Source of the DNA: Strigamia acuminata
Taxonomy: Eukaryota > Arthropoda > Chilopoda > Geophilomorpha > Linotaeniidae
Reading direction: 5' to 3'
DNA length: 64,000 nt
Assembly (NCBI GenBank): GCA_949358305.1
Contig: OX442314.1
Span: 45,640,581-45,704,580, forward strand
In this document: piece by piece, positions 42,314 through 54,220 of the stretch
How the letters are laid out: every line of letters starts with the position of its first letter
How positions within the stretch are numbered: position 1 is the stretch's first letter
Program-made: the position numbers and the translations under genes
The notes under the pieces: generated by a model
Seen by the model: only the letters and a program-made list of their open reading frames with translations
Told to the model about the DNA's origin: nothing
The model's database searches: none

Positions 42314-45079
42314 TCACTTCTTTCCTGGGGGACCCGACACTGAGTCCGTCACCTGGGCGTAACTCACTCCAGGGACAGGCGGTTGAGTGCCGGGTGGCGC
42401 GGGTAGATCGCCTACTAACGCCGAGGACCGATCTCGGGGGTCCTCATGCTCCGTAATGAAGCATAATGCATGGCCGTCAACTGGCTCATGCGGGGCACGC
42501 GTCCTCTCGTGTAACCAAACGCTCGGGATGTAGGCGGAGAAGCCGGTGTTCGTATGCCGGATGGCATTGGCTTCCGCTGGCGTCACTGGCACACGGTGGG
42601 CTCTCAGCAACCTCTGGTGGAAGATGAGGTCTCTAGTCTTCCGGATCTGGTTGTGAAGCCAGATGAAGACTGATTTGCCTTTGTCCCGCTGCGCGAGGAT
42701 AAACCTCCTGGTCGCCGTCGTCATCGAGAGATGGGGAAACTCTTCGATGATTCGCCCGTAATAGTCTGGCGGAGGCGGTGCCGGCTTCGGCTTCTGGGTG
42801 GCCGCGGGAATAGCGGCTTGCGTCGTTGTCGCCGCTCGGGCCGGTGAGGTCCCGGGCGGTGTCGGCTTCGTTTGCTCGACGGACCTGACGGGTGGCGTTC
42901 GGCACAGCAAGCGCTTTGGTTTACCCGCCACTTCGAACAGGGCGGGTCCTTGCGGGGATATCTCCGCAGGCATCGGTGGCGGAATCGGAACTCCGCTCGT
43001 CGGCGAGATCACCATTTCTACATCCTCTGCCGATTCTTCCGTCTGGATGGTCAAGGCGCGCAGTTGTTGGGTAGGCGCCGCTGTCCAGGTGGCGGAGGTA
43101 TAACGAAACGCCGTGCTTCGCAACTTGTACCCCTCAAATTCGGGGTTTACCACATCCCTGGTTAGCTCGTACCGAGTCAACACAGGGTCGGGCAGAATGG
43201 AGCTCCACTCTGCGAGGAGTGCACGGGGAACCTGTACACCCTCTCTGTCCACGACAGACCATGCGGCCATCGCCTGACGCCCTTCTCCGAAGAGTGCTGG
43301 GGTTAGCAGCTGCATCATGACCTTGGTCAATGATAGCTGTAGGCTGCGACGATTCACTGGATTCGATCGCTCCGAATCCGCAGTGAAGGCACACGAGAGC
43401 TTACTCATCATCGCCGTTGCCCATTCGATGAAATATCGCTGGGCCTGATCCACACCTCGCAAGGCGGGCGCGGAGACTCTTGGGTCTTCCATCACGAAGC
43501 GAAACGCTGAGAGCTCGGAGATAGTCGGATTGGCGGCTTCTCTCGCGAGTCGCGCTTCTTCGTCTCGCCTCTCGAAAAACAGGGCCGAGGAACCGGATCG
43601 GGGTTGGCTCGGCCTGTAAATGCCGGTCAAATTGGCTCGACATTCCTGCGCAATGCTCTGTCCAACGGGGGGAGGGACTGAGCGGTCGGTGGGTAAATCC
43701 GGCGGATCGCTCGAATTCAACAACGACGGCGGCGGCAGGTTCGGAGGCGGCTGCGTCTTGGTCGGCAGCGTCGGCGTCGGCAGCGGTGGTGTTGGCTGCG
43801 TCGGCGGTGGTGGCGTCTCCGTCGTCTGCACTCCAGTCATTGCGACTTGGAGCGCCGGGAGATGTTGTCCGGAGCCTGAAGGCTGCACGATGGCGGTTGG
43901 CATGCCATCGGGTCGTGGTCGCGAATTAATGTAGTCTGCGAGCCACCTTGCCACCTCGTGTGGGGTCACCTTCCCGTCGGTGACAACACCCATCTTCCTG
44001 GCGTGTTTCATCGCGGGATCGAAACGTGTCAGTTTCGTCCGCTTCATCTGAGTCAGAATCTCGCGAAGGTCCCGCGTATCTGCCGCTGGGACGCTTCGCT
44101 CACCTGACTGGCTACCACTTCGTCGACCCGCTCTCTTGGAGGCGTAGGCGGGTTCGGGGATGGGACGGCCCCGAGCTTCGCACCTCGCGAAGTATCGCTC
44201 TTTGCGATCTTTTTTCCGCTGCTCGCGATGAGTCAGCGGACGTCTAGAAGTGCTGGGACGAGAGACTCGCTCTTCGTCACCAGACATCCAAACCTCCTTG
44301 CACTCCTTACCGTCTTTAATCTGACGGTTTATGAAAATTCGCGGTCGGGAATACTGCGAAGGGTCACGCACCGTACTAGTGGATGGCCCAGCTTCGTTGC
44401 CTTCAGTCGTGTTTTGAGCGACACGCTGCTTCTTGGTTGTCGCTGGGGAACGCGACTGGCTGTCCCCGGCGCCTTTGGAGCGCTTGCGCTTCCGCGGGTA
44501 GCTGCTCTTGGGCCCCAAAATCCCCAGGTAGTGGAGCTGCCACATCTCGGCTTGGGACGTCAAAATTCCCATCCGAGGTCTCCACTGGGGCGTACTCTCT
44601 CCCAATCGCAGCCTCTCAAACCACAGATGAATATCATCCGCGGTCATCCCCTCGTTTTGGAGGATGCGCTCGGCCACTGCCGTAGCGGTATCCACCAGCT
44701 GTTGTCTATAATGCTGGTAGATGGCCTCACGGGCCTCTTCTGTCTCGGCTGCTCGCCACGCATGCAGCACGTGTTCCTCCGCCGGGTTGCCAGTGTACTG
44801 ACTTGACAATCCGGGGTGGAAAATCGGCGATTTCGGGTCATCGTCACGAGCTAACTCTGTGGCGATGCCTTCGCGCATTCCCTCCGGGAACGTATCCAGG
44901 AGCGTGCAGTCTCGTACCCAACGTCGGGCGATGCATCGGGAATGTAGTATTCGCAGGCGCCAAGGGTCGGCGTCTTCGCCGAAACATCGTCGGTAAAATT
45001 CGGGCAGCGCGCCTCGAAATATCCCGCCACGAGCGATGCAAGCGGGGTCTAATGGTCCCCATGTTTTACGTAGTGCCAT
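42314..45079 (-). CDS. Retroelement 3' ORF, 921 residues, not envelope-like (L1)
   Basis: I do not recognise this protein. It fills the env position, between integrase and the polypurine tract. The first ATG (45079-45077) follows directly on TTTCTCCATCCTTCCAG, a strong 3' splice site, so expression from a spliced RNA is likely, as for env in errantiviruses. It has no signal peptide, membrane segment or CCHC knuckle. Visible parts: a Trp- and Arg-rich folded region (about 1-185), basic nuclear-signal-like PRKRKRSK (about 195) and HREQRKKDRKER, a proline-rich stretch (PPPPTQPTPPLPTPTLP) mid-protein, and a helical C-terminal region (FIWLHNQIRKTRDLIFHQRLL) ending in VSYAQVTDSVSGPPGKK. It could be a displaced gag-like or nucleic-acid-binding protein, or a captured gene. 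Codon use is GC-rich compared with the AT-rich array units. Confidence 0.7.
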   Translation of the reverse strand: MALRKTWGPLDPACIARGGIFRGALPEFYRRCFGEDADPWRLRILHSRCIARRWVRDCTLLDTFPEGMREGIATELARDDDPKSPIFHPGLSSQYTGNPAEEHVLHAWRAAETEEAREAIYQHYRQQLVDTATAVAERILQNEGMTADDIHLWFERLRLGESTPQWRPRMGILTSQAEMWQLHYLGILGPKSSYPRKRKRSKGAGDSQSRSPATTKKQRVAQNTTEGNEAGPSTSTVRDPSQYSRPRIFINRQIKDGKECKEVWMSGDEERVSRPSTSRRPLTHREQRKKDRKERYFARCEARGRPIPEPAYASKRAGRRSGSQSGERSVPAADTRDLREILTQMKRTKLTRFDPAMKHARKMGVVTDGKVTPHEVARWLADYINSRPRPDGMPTAIVQPSGSGQHLPALQVAMTGVQTTETPPPPTQPTPPLPTPTLPTKTQPPPNLPPPSLLNSSDPPDLPTDRSVPPPVGQSIAQECRANLTGIYRPSQPRSGSSALFFERRDEEARLAREAANPTISELSAFRFVMEDPRVSAPALRGVDQAQRYFIEWATAMMSKLSCAFTADSERSNPVNRRSLQLSLTKVMMQLLTPALFGEGRQAMAAWSVVDREGVQVPRALLAEWSSILPDPVLTRYELTRDVVNPEFEGYKLRSTAFRYTSATWTAAPTQQLRALTIQTEESAEDVEMVISPTSGVPIPPPMPAEISPQGPALFEVAGKPKRLLCRTPPVRSVEQTKPTPPGTSPARAATTTQAAIPAATQKPKPAPPPPDYYGRIIEEFPHLSMTTATRRFILAQRDKGKSVFIWLHNQIRKTRDLIFHQRLLRAHRVPVTPAEANAIRHTNTGFSAYIPSVWLHERTRAPHEPVDGHALCFITEHEDPRDRSSALVGDLPAPPGTQPPVPGVSYAQVTDSVSGPPGKK

Positions 45080-46481
45080 CTGGAAGGATGGAGAAATAAA
45101 CAATTAATAAAAAGTTAATATTTAAATACGTAGATAAATGGTTGGTTTCGAGGGACGTTGCCAATACGTGCAGCCGTCCGTCGAGACCGATTCCTGTCTA
45201 TCGGTGCAAACGTAGGACGAATTGTCCCTCGTCGGATAGAAAAAGAGAAGTCATCACGTGAAAAATCTGTCTCATGTCCAAAACGCACAGCGAGACGGAA
45301 TCGAGCCTTTAATCCGGATTTTTATCATCAGATTTTTACTTTAAATTAATTCTAACGTTAATTAGAACATTACCAATAATTAAATTAATAATTATCAGTC
45401 ATTCGTAAAAAGAATTCGTCGGGTGTAAATTATTACTAAAGTTGCACAATAAATGTGCTTGTCGAAATTTTATTAAATAAATAAATCTAATAAAGAATTA
45501 TTCCGAAGTCGGACTTTGTCTAATCTTTAAAAAAGTTAAAGTCAAATTAAATTTATCCAACACACCGAAAAATTCATCGTACGAATGTTAAGTTGCATCA
45601 ATTCGATGCGTCAAATTACTTGTGGAGAAAAATATTCTTTTACAGAATATTCTCCCCTTGTCATAAAATTATTTATGGCTCGAGCCCATTGTCTCGCTCG
45701 TGACTCAAGTCATGAGGAATTTTCGAGACGCGAGGCGACGTGAAGTCTGTGCTCGCACCTCGAAAACAAATTAACAAGGAAAAAATACGATCGTGTGAGC
45801 GATCGCGGTTAATAATTAATTATATGCTATTGTGAGTGCAAAGCACTCATGTCAGGTATTAGTCAACAAAATTTCTTCTTCAGCAGCACGGAACTAGTTC
45901 TCATGTGCCGATGCCGACTTCTACCTGATCGGGATGGACTTGGTTTACATCGCGGTCCCAGTTTTCCTCGTCCTCGTGCTCTATGGCAAGCACGTCGTTC
46001 TCTTCCTCGTCCATGGCGAGGAGCGCGCACAAAAAGCTCAATCACGATTGAAAAAAGGATGATAAAACTATCTCAAAAAACTCGATAAAAACGTTAAAAA
46101 CGAGGATCACGCACGAATGCAGCGATCAGCTGTGAAAAGCGGAAGTCTGTGTGAACACGAGGTAATCGCGATGGATTCTGGGTAATATACTCCAGAACCC
46201 GGGTGTTTGAGACTAGTGCGCACCTACCCGTGCGCATGTTACGCTACGGGTCTCCTTTGTTCTCACTCCCGTGCGCGATTGCTGCTACGGGGTCTTTTGC
46301 ACGCGGTATCCGACCCGTGCCGATAATTTTGCTACGGGTCCCGCGTTTCCACGCCATCTCGTGACGCGAATTCGACCGATATCCGCTTTGTTGGACTTAG
46401 CGAAATTTTCTGCGACGTGATGGCTTGCACTATCGGTCGATTACATTTATTTTTAGTGCCGCCATCGACTCGTAATTTATT
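45080..46481. other. 1.4-kb spacer with hairpins (L1)
   Basis: Copy of 9111-10512, with the same stem-loops and the acceptor tract at its left end. No coding frame is credible. Confidence 0.55.
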
Positions 46482-47795
46482 TTACTTCTTTCCTACGACC
46501 TTTCCGCCTTTTATGAACGGATTATCTCTTTTTGGTCGCAGGTTACGGATCGAGGCAGGTACGATATTTTTTGTTGTTTTTTGTGTCTGTACCTCCTCAT
46601 TATTGTTTTCTTTTTTATCCGTGTTTTTTGTGTTTGTTTCAGGAGTTTCTCCTGTTTCCCCCCCGACCAAAATTGGATCCGGAACGGATTCAACTATCTC
46701 GTTTACCGGAGGTGAAGGGGCGTCGAAATACTCCTCGTTGTCACTTGGCGGTGCTTGTTCCGACTCGCCAGCGAACGTATCGACGATTTGGCCGTCAGTT
46801 TTAGACTTGACTTGGTCCTTGGCCCACATTTCTTGCGGGAATTCCGGAATGTACGGAGTTAACTCTCGTACCTGGATCGACTTTTGCTCGGTGTTGTCCT
46901 CGAGCTTGCGTAATTTATACGCGTTACCGCCATGCTTGCCGATGATTACATACGGTCCATCTCTCTTGTCGGCCAAGCTGGCGGTGATCCCTCTCGCTGC
47001 ATTTGAGAGGGTGTGTGTATCTTTCCACACCAAATCATTGATCTCGAAATTCACGAATTTTCCACCGCTTTTATCTTGTAAAATGCGGTCGCGCATGTTA
47101 AAAATGTGCGCCATCATATGCTTGTATGTGTTTGAAATTGTTTGCTCCAATTTATACACATACTCATGTGGTTTCTCTGGGTCCACCACATTTACCGACT
47201 CTGCCACTCGTGGGTCCCAAGGCACTCGTAGCTCTCGGGCGAAGTTGAGGTAGGCCGGAGAAAAATCTCTCGTCCTCGAGACTGTTGTTCGTATGCTGAA
47301 CGCGATCTCCCTCAAGTATTCATCCCACCTATTGTGGATGTCAGTGAATATGCTTAGTGCATATTTAATGTCCCTGTTGAGTCGCTCAACGGGATTTGTT
47401 CTGGGATTGTAGGTCGAAGTATGTGACGCCACAATCCCGAATTTCTCACAAAACTTACCCCAAATTTTCGAGATAAATTGGGGTCCGTTATCGGATATAA
47501 TTTTACGTGGAAATCCGTAACGTAACGCCACGTCGTAGATACATTCAACGATTTTCTCTGCTGAAGGTCTAGCGACGGCGTACAACTCGGGCCAACGAGT
47601 TGCCACGTCCATTATAACGATAATGTACGCATTTTTATTTCCCGTAACGGGTTTTGGGCCCATCACATCGACACTTAAACAATCAAAAGGCGCGTAAGGC
47701 CCTAAGAAAATAGTTTCGAATGGTGATTTACTCCTCGGCTTGCACGCTTGACATCGCTGACATTGGTGGACAAAAAGAGCAATATCTTTTTTCAT
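46482..47795 (-). pseudogene. Integrase, N-terminally truncated pol remnant (L1)
   Basis: 437 codons read from an ATG that sits exactly at the junction; an in-frame stop lies just upstream in the unit sequence. The CxxC half of the HHCC zinc finger remains (residues 12-15). The rve core is intact by eye, with acidic residues D43 (SVDVMG), D102 (IISDNGPQF) and E137 (NPVERLNR). A C-terminal region with DKRDGPYVIIGKHGGNAYKL resembles the SH3-like domain of Ty3/Gypsy integrases, followed by an acidic, low-complexity tail to residue 437. It would join element cDNA to host DNA if it were part of a complete pol. The frame ends in RLRPKRDN...GKK before the spacer. Confidence 0.85.
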
Positions 47796-48339
47796 GAATC
47801 TTTAGATAGCGAAGCACCCCTCCCCCTGACCGAACCGGCAGCCAGGCCCCTCCCCCCGAGCGGTCGGCCCGCCAGCGTGCACCCGGGCCCGACCGGACCC
47901 AGTCGCAACAATGCCCCGCCGCCGACAATGTCCAACTTTGCGCAGCAACAAGCCCCTCGTTTTTAGGCTCAACAAACAACAGCAACTCCCTCAGCTTTAG
48001 GCCTGCTCTGCAGCAGCTGACCAAATAATAACTTTGCAGAGCCTTTAGGCACAGGGGGGCGGGGAAGCTGTTTTTTTTTTAGCATTAATTATAATTCCTG
48101 ATATGGAAAATGGTTTAGCAAGTGAATTGAGGTGAGTGGCTTTTTGGGTTGATCATTAACTTTAGCATTAATGTTTTTAGTTTTCATTGATTTTTGTTTT
48201 GTTAGTTGTTGGGGAATTAACGATATCGCGGCTACGCCGCGAAATCAGGCACGACAGTTGATTTCACTGGCGCTTTTATTCATTTCCGTCTCCCAACGTT
48301 GAAAACACACATTTACAATTTATTTTCTTAGTTTTTCAG

Positions 48340-49360
48340 ATGGTTTGCATTCCTTTAAACGGCTCTCCTTCTGCGGAACCTCGGGAAAGGTAGGTTTGTT
48401 GGATAATTCGATTTTTATTTCTTGATTTAATGCATTTTTTGTCTGATTTTCGCACGATTTTTACATTATTTTTAAGGTCATTTGGACTGCCCAAATGGAC
48501 TGCCCAAATGGACTGCCCAATATTTCAGATAAGTATTTTTTTTTTTTTTTTGGCGAATTGGTTCTTCGTGTTCTTTTCCATATCATTGTAGGTTCTTGTG
48601 AATGCCGCCATATTTACTTTTCTCGTTTTTTTTGCCATTTTAATGAAAATTTTTACAGAAATACTTGTTTATTTTTTTGCCCCAATATTTATATGCCTGG
48701 CGGATTTGGGGCCTGGGGATTGACCCGCTCCGGCATCGGGCAACGGGTCCAATGGCGTGGCTCGGCTCGGCTCGGCTCGGCTCGGCTCGGCTCGGCTCGG
48801 CTCGGCTCGGCTCGGCTCGGCTCGGTCGAGAGCGCCGCCACCGCCCGACACGGGCGCTGCCGGCGCGCTGCTCGTTACGGTGCATAGCAGGCGCGCAGGC
48901 CTATTTTTGTGTTCGCATTTCGTCTCTCCGTTTCCAGCTGGCCCTTTTCGTTCGGCGCTTCCCGGCGAGAAAGTATCGCACGTACGATGCCCGTTTACGC
49001 AGTGAGTAGGCTTTTTCTTTCTCGTCCCGGTGCGTTAGAAGGCGAGGTGGGTGAGATTTTTGCTTTCTATTCCAGCAATTACGCGTACAGTTTGTTAGGG
49101 TTATCGTAAGGGTTATTGTGCTTGTTGTCTGCATCGTTCTTTTATCGTTTTTCTTTCTCGTTTCAGCTCCCGGACACGCCAAGCTGGGCCCAACGTCGCG
49201 GCAAAATCCTTCTCCGAGTGGAAGGTTTTTGTTGATTTGATTTTTATTTTTACTCATTTATCGATTTATTGATGTTTCAGGTACTGGACACTCCAAGCTG
49301 GGTCCGAGGCAACATCGCAGGCAGGGGGCAGCAGGAATTCCTTCTCCATTCAACATCCAG

Positions 49361-49412
<52 letters not shown>

Positions 49413-49828
49413 TTCTTTTTCTTTTTTTTTTTCTTTCTCGCCGAGTAAGTATGAGCACGCGAGGCGTTTTTGGGCTGTATTCATTGATTTTTGTTCTTTT
49501 TGCAGCTGGTTTCGACCACCCGACGACCCCCGCACACCCCCCGGACTACGCCACGGACACGTGAGGTTGGATACGGCGAGTTTGGCCGATGAAAACTTTT
49601 TTTTTGGCCCAATTTTGGGTTTGGCCGCCATCTCGGGACTTCTGTCAGATAAGTGTCGTCTGATCTCGGTTTTAAATAAACTATCCACAATCTTTAGATA
49701 GTTTATTAAAAACTTAAATTTATATCTAGGATTTTCAAATGACGACTGCAGCTTGTTTCGACCGCCCAAAGGCCCCTGGACAGCCCCCGACTGCCCCCGA
49801 CTGCCCCCGACTTTGGTGACACTAGAAG
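48340..49828 (+). other. Mini-exon series (U6)
   Basis: All seven segments present. The usual CCAAT and CTCF-like upstream module is missing because L1 replaces it. Confidence 0.5.
48759..48825. repeat. (GGCTC)n microsatellite (U6)
   Basis: About 13 repeats. Confidence 0.95.
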
Positions 49829-49881
49829 GTGAGGTGGCCTTTTTTTTGTTCTTTACTTCTAAGCTTTTTTGGCGTAAAAAG

Positions 49882-50954
49882 TGCATTTTTGGGCAGGAAA
49901 ATTGCAATTTTTGGTAAAAAAAATTGCATTTTTGGTGAGGAAAGTGCACTTTTGAAGGAAAAAGAATGCATTTTGGTGTGGAAGGTTACATTCTCCGAAA
50001 GGAAAATTGCATTTTTGGGCAGGAAAATTGCATTTTTGGTGCGGAAATTGCATTTTTTGTGAGGATAATTACAATTTTTGGGAGGAAAATTGCATTTTCC
50101 TCCCAATTGCAGTTTTTTGGCCTAATTTTGGGTTTTTTTTCCCACCTTTTTCCGATTTTGGCAATTTTTCGTGCTTTCCAGGAACCAAAAATGCACTTTT
50201 TAGGCCGAAAATGCATTTTCGGTTCCCAACCGTGCACTTTTAGTTGATTATCTAATCGTTTTTTGGCTTTGAACGAGTTGATTCTAGCAAATGTTGAGCA
50301 TGCACAGTTCTGAGTGTTCTGGAATCAAGTTCTGTTGATTGCAGGACTAGTTGGCCAATAATATCTTATCAGGAAATGAATGTATTAGTACACTCGTTTC
50401 CTGATAAGAAATCATTCGGATAAACTTAAGTCTTTGCAATAAAAGTTTACCAAAGAATCAACCCCAAACGTGGAGTATGAGAAAGAATCGGTTTTTCAAT
50501 AATCCGCTTCTAAAAAACACGACACGTTTCCATCTGAGAAATTCGAGAGAATCGATTTTTCGATTTGAAATTGAATGGGCCAAAAAATAAATTTTTACTT
50601 CGAAAATTGAATATTTTAGTTGGAAAAATGAATTTTTGTCTAAAAAAAATGAATTTTTCGTCTAAAGAAATGAACTTTTCGTCTAAAAAGTGAATTTTTC
50701 GATCAAAAAATGAATTTTTCGATCAAAAAAATGAATTTTTCGATAAAAAAATGAATTTTTCGATAAAAAAAATGAATTTTTCGTCTAAAAAAATGAATTT
50801 TTCGTCTAAAAAGTGAATTTTTCGATCAAAAAATGAATTTTTCGATAAAAAAAAATGAATTTTTCGATAAAAAAATGAATTTTTCGATAAAAAAATGAAT
50901 TTTCCGATAAAAAAAATGAATTTTTCGTCTAAAGAAATGAATTTTTCGTCTAAA
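49882..50954. repeat. Two AT-rich minisatellites (U6)
   Basis: 49882-50243 and 50626-50954, with the hairpin between them. Confidence 0.85.
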
Positions 50955-50975
50955 ACCACCGGCAGTATTGCCATT

Positions 50976-51194
50976 TCATTGAGCAACCATTATAACACGA
51001 TTCACTTCAGTATTAGAATCGTTTCCTAAAGGAAGTCCTCTATTCGGTGCATACGGAGTCATTCTCTTAACCATTCGAATGCAATCGATAATCGGGCAAA
51101 CAGATGCGCAGAGTGTGCAACCCGTGCACTTGTCAGTTGCCCATTTTTTGAGATGGCGGGTGACGTATCCAGAGTTTTCATGTCTTTTTGACAA
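50976..51194 (-). pseudogene. DPYD: Dihydropyrimidine dehydrogenase C-terminal fragment (U6)
   Basis: Same residues as the U1 copy. Confidence 0.8.
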
Positions 51195-51289
51195 CCGTAA
51201 GTCCTTCCAATTGACTTCTAAGCTCGCAAATAATAATTTAGACTAATCGAACGTTCGTTTTCAATGCACAAAATGCAGCCAATGTCTGT

Positions 51290-51658
51290 ATGGTCAATCG
51301 GATGGCTGCGACTTCCCGTCGCTGTAAATTCAGGCGCTCATCAAAACCTGCGATTCCCGTTCGTGCGACTAAAACTTCTTTTGTTCGAGAAGCAATTCAG
51401 GTTATGGAACGAGATGGCCAGGCGATGATAGACAAAATCGCCAAAAGACAAAGACAGAGACAGAAGAAAAAAATAAAATTGAATAGTGTTTCATCTGCGA
51501 ACAACCCAAGCACATCCAGACGGTTTCTGCCGTATTTGAATCCGATGATTGCGTCAACAAGAACAGTTATTCTACGACAGAAAAAAATCGAAAAAGATTA
51601 TCATGACCAACCCACCGAATGTCTCATCACTGGCAAACAAGTGTTTCGATATCTATAA
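51290..51658 (+). CDS. Hypothetical 122-residue basic protein (U6)
   Basis: Same sequence as the U1 frame. Confidence 0.3.
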   Translation: MVNRMAATSRRCKFRRSSKPAIPVRATKTSFVREAIQVMERDGQAMIDKIAKRQRQRQKKKIKLNSVSSANNPSTSRRFLPYLNPMIASTRTVILRQKKIEKDYHDQPTECLITGKQVFRYL

Positions 51659-52399
51659 TCAGTTGGAAATAAATTCACATATTTATTGTTCACCAATTCT
51701 GGATTTTTTCTCATTTCTTGCTCATCAATTCTGCAGTTTTGTGATCGTCTGCTATCCTGCACATTGAAGCTGCGATATACGCATTGGGATACCAAAATTC
51801 GTCTCAGGTTTTCGTGAAACTCCGGTCGAGGTACGTAGTCAGCATTCGGGTATAGAGAAAACGTGGATTTCCTGGTGTTGAGATTTCCAAGCTGACCCAT
51901 GCAAAACAAGAATTTATTGATAAATATTACTTTATATTTGGACGAATTTCTAAAGAAAATTTTACTTTTTGAATTAATTTCATCGAAGAAACAAATAATT
52001 CACAAGTTTAGGGAATGGTTCTGTTTTCGCGATGTGAATGGGAATACGGTGTATAAACAGCATTTTTTGTACAGAAAAATAAAAAAAACTGGTATTTATT
52101 TTGACTCAATATAACTAGGTCTAACAAATAGCAAATATTGTTTTTGCAGCACCAAGATGTCGGTGCCACTAATCCTCACGCTCCTTCCAATCGGCCAACA
52201 CGTCGCTTTATTCATTTTTACCAAGAGATGGCGCAAAATTCAACTTCACATCGGGTTTTACTCTCACCCTGCAACCTCATGTTTTCCATTCGCTAGCTAA
52301 TACCCACTGCGCGCTTGAGAAAATCATTTCACATTTGTTTGCCGAAAAATATGAATTGGGGTATGATCTGACGTTCAATATTGCCACTTCTAAACTTAC

Positions 52400-52512
52400 C
52401 TTTGACTTTTGTTTTGTAGTTTGCTGATCTGTAAGATCCATAAGTCTATTCAAGGCTCCGTGATCTTCAGTGCCGCAGCACGAAAACATTGTGGCCAAAT
52501 CATAACCAACTG
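52400..52512 (-). other. Orphan antisense exon (U6)
   Basis: Splice sites kept. Confidence 0.4.
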
Positions 52513-52744
52513 CTGAAAATGAAGACATAAATGAAATTCTCACTAGATTACTGTAAGAAAGTGAGAGCATAGATCAATATTATTTATGAAAAGTATGTTC
52601 CTAATGTTTGATTTAATTTTAATTTTAGAATAAGTTGTATTTGGATGTGGATTAATGATTTCTATCAGCATAAAGTCAGTGATTGATTGCAAAACAAACA
52701 TTTTTCGCACACTCAGCTTGAACTCGTTACTTTTCAAATCCAAA

Positions 52745-53039
52745 ATGACGAGTAAACAACAGTCGGTGTGATTATTCGAGTTTATTTTATTCGTGTTTGA
52801 AGACACAAGCTGATGCACGTTGGTGCAAACCCATTCAAATGCCAGGTATGTTTAAGGAAAAACCCATTGACGTGTCATTTGTGGGCTTATTCTTTCGTTG
52901 AAACTTGGGATTTAAAAAAAAAATCATTCTAGAACCCATACACGAGAAAAACCATTTAAGTGTCGCTTGTGTAGTTATTCATGCATTCGAAATGGGCAAT
53001 TAGAAAGACAAAGCTAGGCATACAAGAGAAAAACAATTT
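52745..53039 (+). pseudogene. Decayed zinc-finger copy (U6)
   Basis: Same lesions as U1. Confidence 0.8.
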
Positions 53040-53485
53040 AATTAACAATTAAATTGTGCATTTAAATTTTTTAATTTAAATATCATTCTTTTTTCAAACT
53101 CATAAATTTAGAATACGGTACTGAAAATTCGTGTCGATTCGTGTTTTTGTGAGAAATGGGAATAGCTGGAGCCTCTGGGATGCTCGCCTGGATATTTGCT
53201 AGCGTCAAAGAGAAGAAATCATTTTTTATAAATGTTTAGAAAACATCAAAAGTGACCCGGGAGTTTGAGGCAGAAGGGAATTTGTTTTTGCTCGGTATTG
53301 CTGTAAGGATATGGGGGAAAAGTGCACTTTTTCACTTGACTACTTGCTTATAAAATAAACCAATAATATTTGAATTCTTTTAATTTCAGAATGTTTATTT
53401 CCGATGTGATTGAGTGATATCCTATCTGTCAGTTTACGAAGCAAACGTTTTATACACGGATCTTGGAGTCTCGTTAATATTCAAA

Positions 53486-54220
53486 ATGGAGAGGAAACAA
53501 GAGCGTTACAGTTGCAATCTATGTGATTATTCGTGCTCATTTTATTCAGTTTTGAAGAATCACATGCTTATACATACGGGTGAAAAACCCTTCAAATGCC
53601 AAATGTGTTCAATTTCTTTTAGGCTTAAAGGAAAATTAGTTATCCACATGCGAACTCACACAGGTGAAAAACCATTCAAGTGCCATTTATGTGATTATTC
53701 TTGTATTGAAAGTGGAAATTTAAAAAAGCATATTGCAACTCACACAGGTGAAAAACCATTCAAGTGCCATTTGTGTGATTATTCTTGTATTCAAAGTGGA
53801 AATTTAAAAAACCATATTGCAACTCATACAGGTGAAAAACCATTCAAGTGCCATCTTTGTACTTATTCCTGTATTGAAAGTGGGGTTTTAAGAAGACATA
53901 TTGCAACTCATACGGGTGAAAAACCATTCAAGTGCCATCTTTGTGCTTATTCCTGTATTACAAGTGGGGATTTAAGAAAACATATTGCAACTCATACGGG
54001 TGAAAAACCATTCAAGTGCCATCTTTGTGCTTATTCCTGTGTTAGAAATGGGGATTTAAAAACTCATTTGTTAATACATACGGGTGAAAAACCATTCAAG
54101 TGTCATTTATGTGATTACGCCAGTATTAAAAGTTGTAATTTAAAAAAAGCATATTGCAACTCACACTTGAAAAAAACCATTCAAGTGCCATCATTGTGGT
54201 TATTTCTGTGCGCATTGTAA
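53486..54220 (+). CDS. C2H2 zinc-finger protein, type A, 244 residues (U6)
   Basis: Same protein as in U1 and U4. TATA box at 53349. Confidence 0.8.
   Translation: MERKQERYSCNLCDYSCSFYSVLKNHMLIHTGEKPFKCQMCSISFRLKGKLVIHMRTHTGEKPFKCHLCDYSCIESGNLKKHIATHTGEKPFKCHLCDYSCIQSGNLKNHIATHTGEKPFKCHLCTYSCIESGVLRRHIATHTGEKPFKCHLCAYSCITSGDLRKHIATHTGEKPFKCHLCAYSCVRNGDLKTHLLIHTGEKPFKCHLCDYASIKSCNLKKAYCNSHLKKTIQVPSLWLFLCAL

Larger units (their letters stand above)
41263..47795 (-). mobile_element. L1: Ty3-like LTR retrotransposon, 3' half
   Basis: Read on the minus strand: truncated integrase, 1.4-kb spacer, 921-codon ORF, polypurine tract and 3' LTR. The 5' LTR, primer-binding site, gag, protease, reverse transcriptase and RNase H are absent. 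The LTR lies against unit sequence at GTTAGGGT in mini-exon D, as an insertion would leave it. The other side joins the start of a unit in the middle of the integrase frame, so no target duplication can be checked. Confidence 0.9.

Noticed and set aside
42314-45079. Retroviral envelope protein
   Set aside because: The position fits, but there is no signal peptide, no furin-type site and no hydrophobic membrane segment.
45080-45103. Eight extra residues before the retroelement 3' ORF
   Set aside because: They begin at TTG and lie in the pyrimidine tract of the splice acceptor.
41263-47795. A complete, mobile LTR retrotransposon
   Set aside because: Only one LTR is present; gag, protease, reverse transcriptase, RNase H and the primer-binding site are missing.
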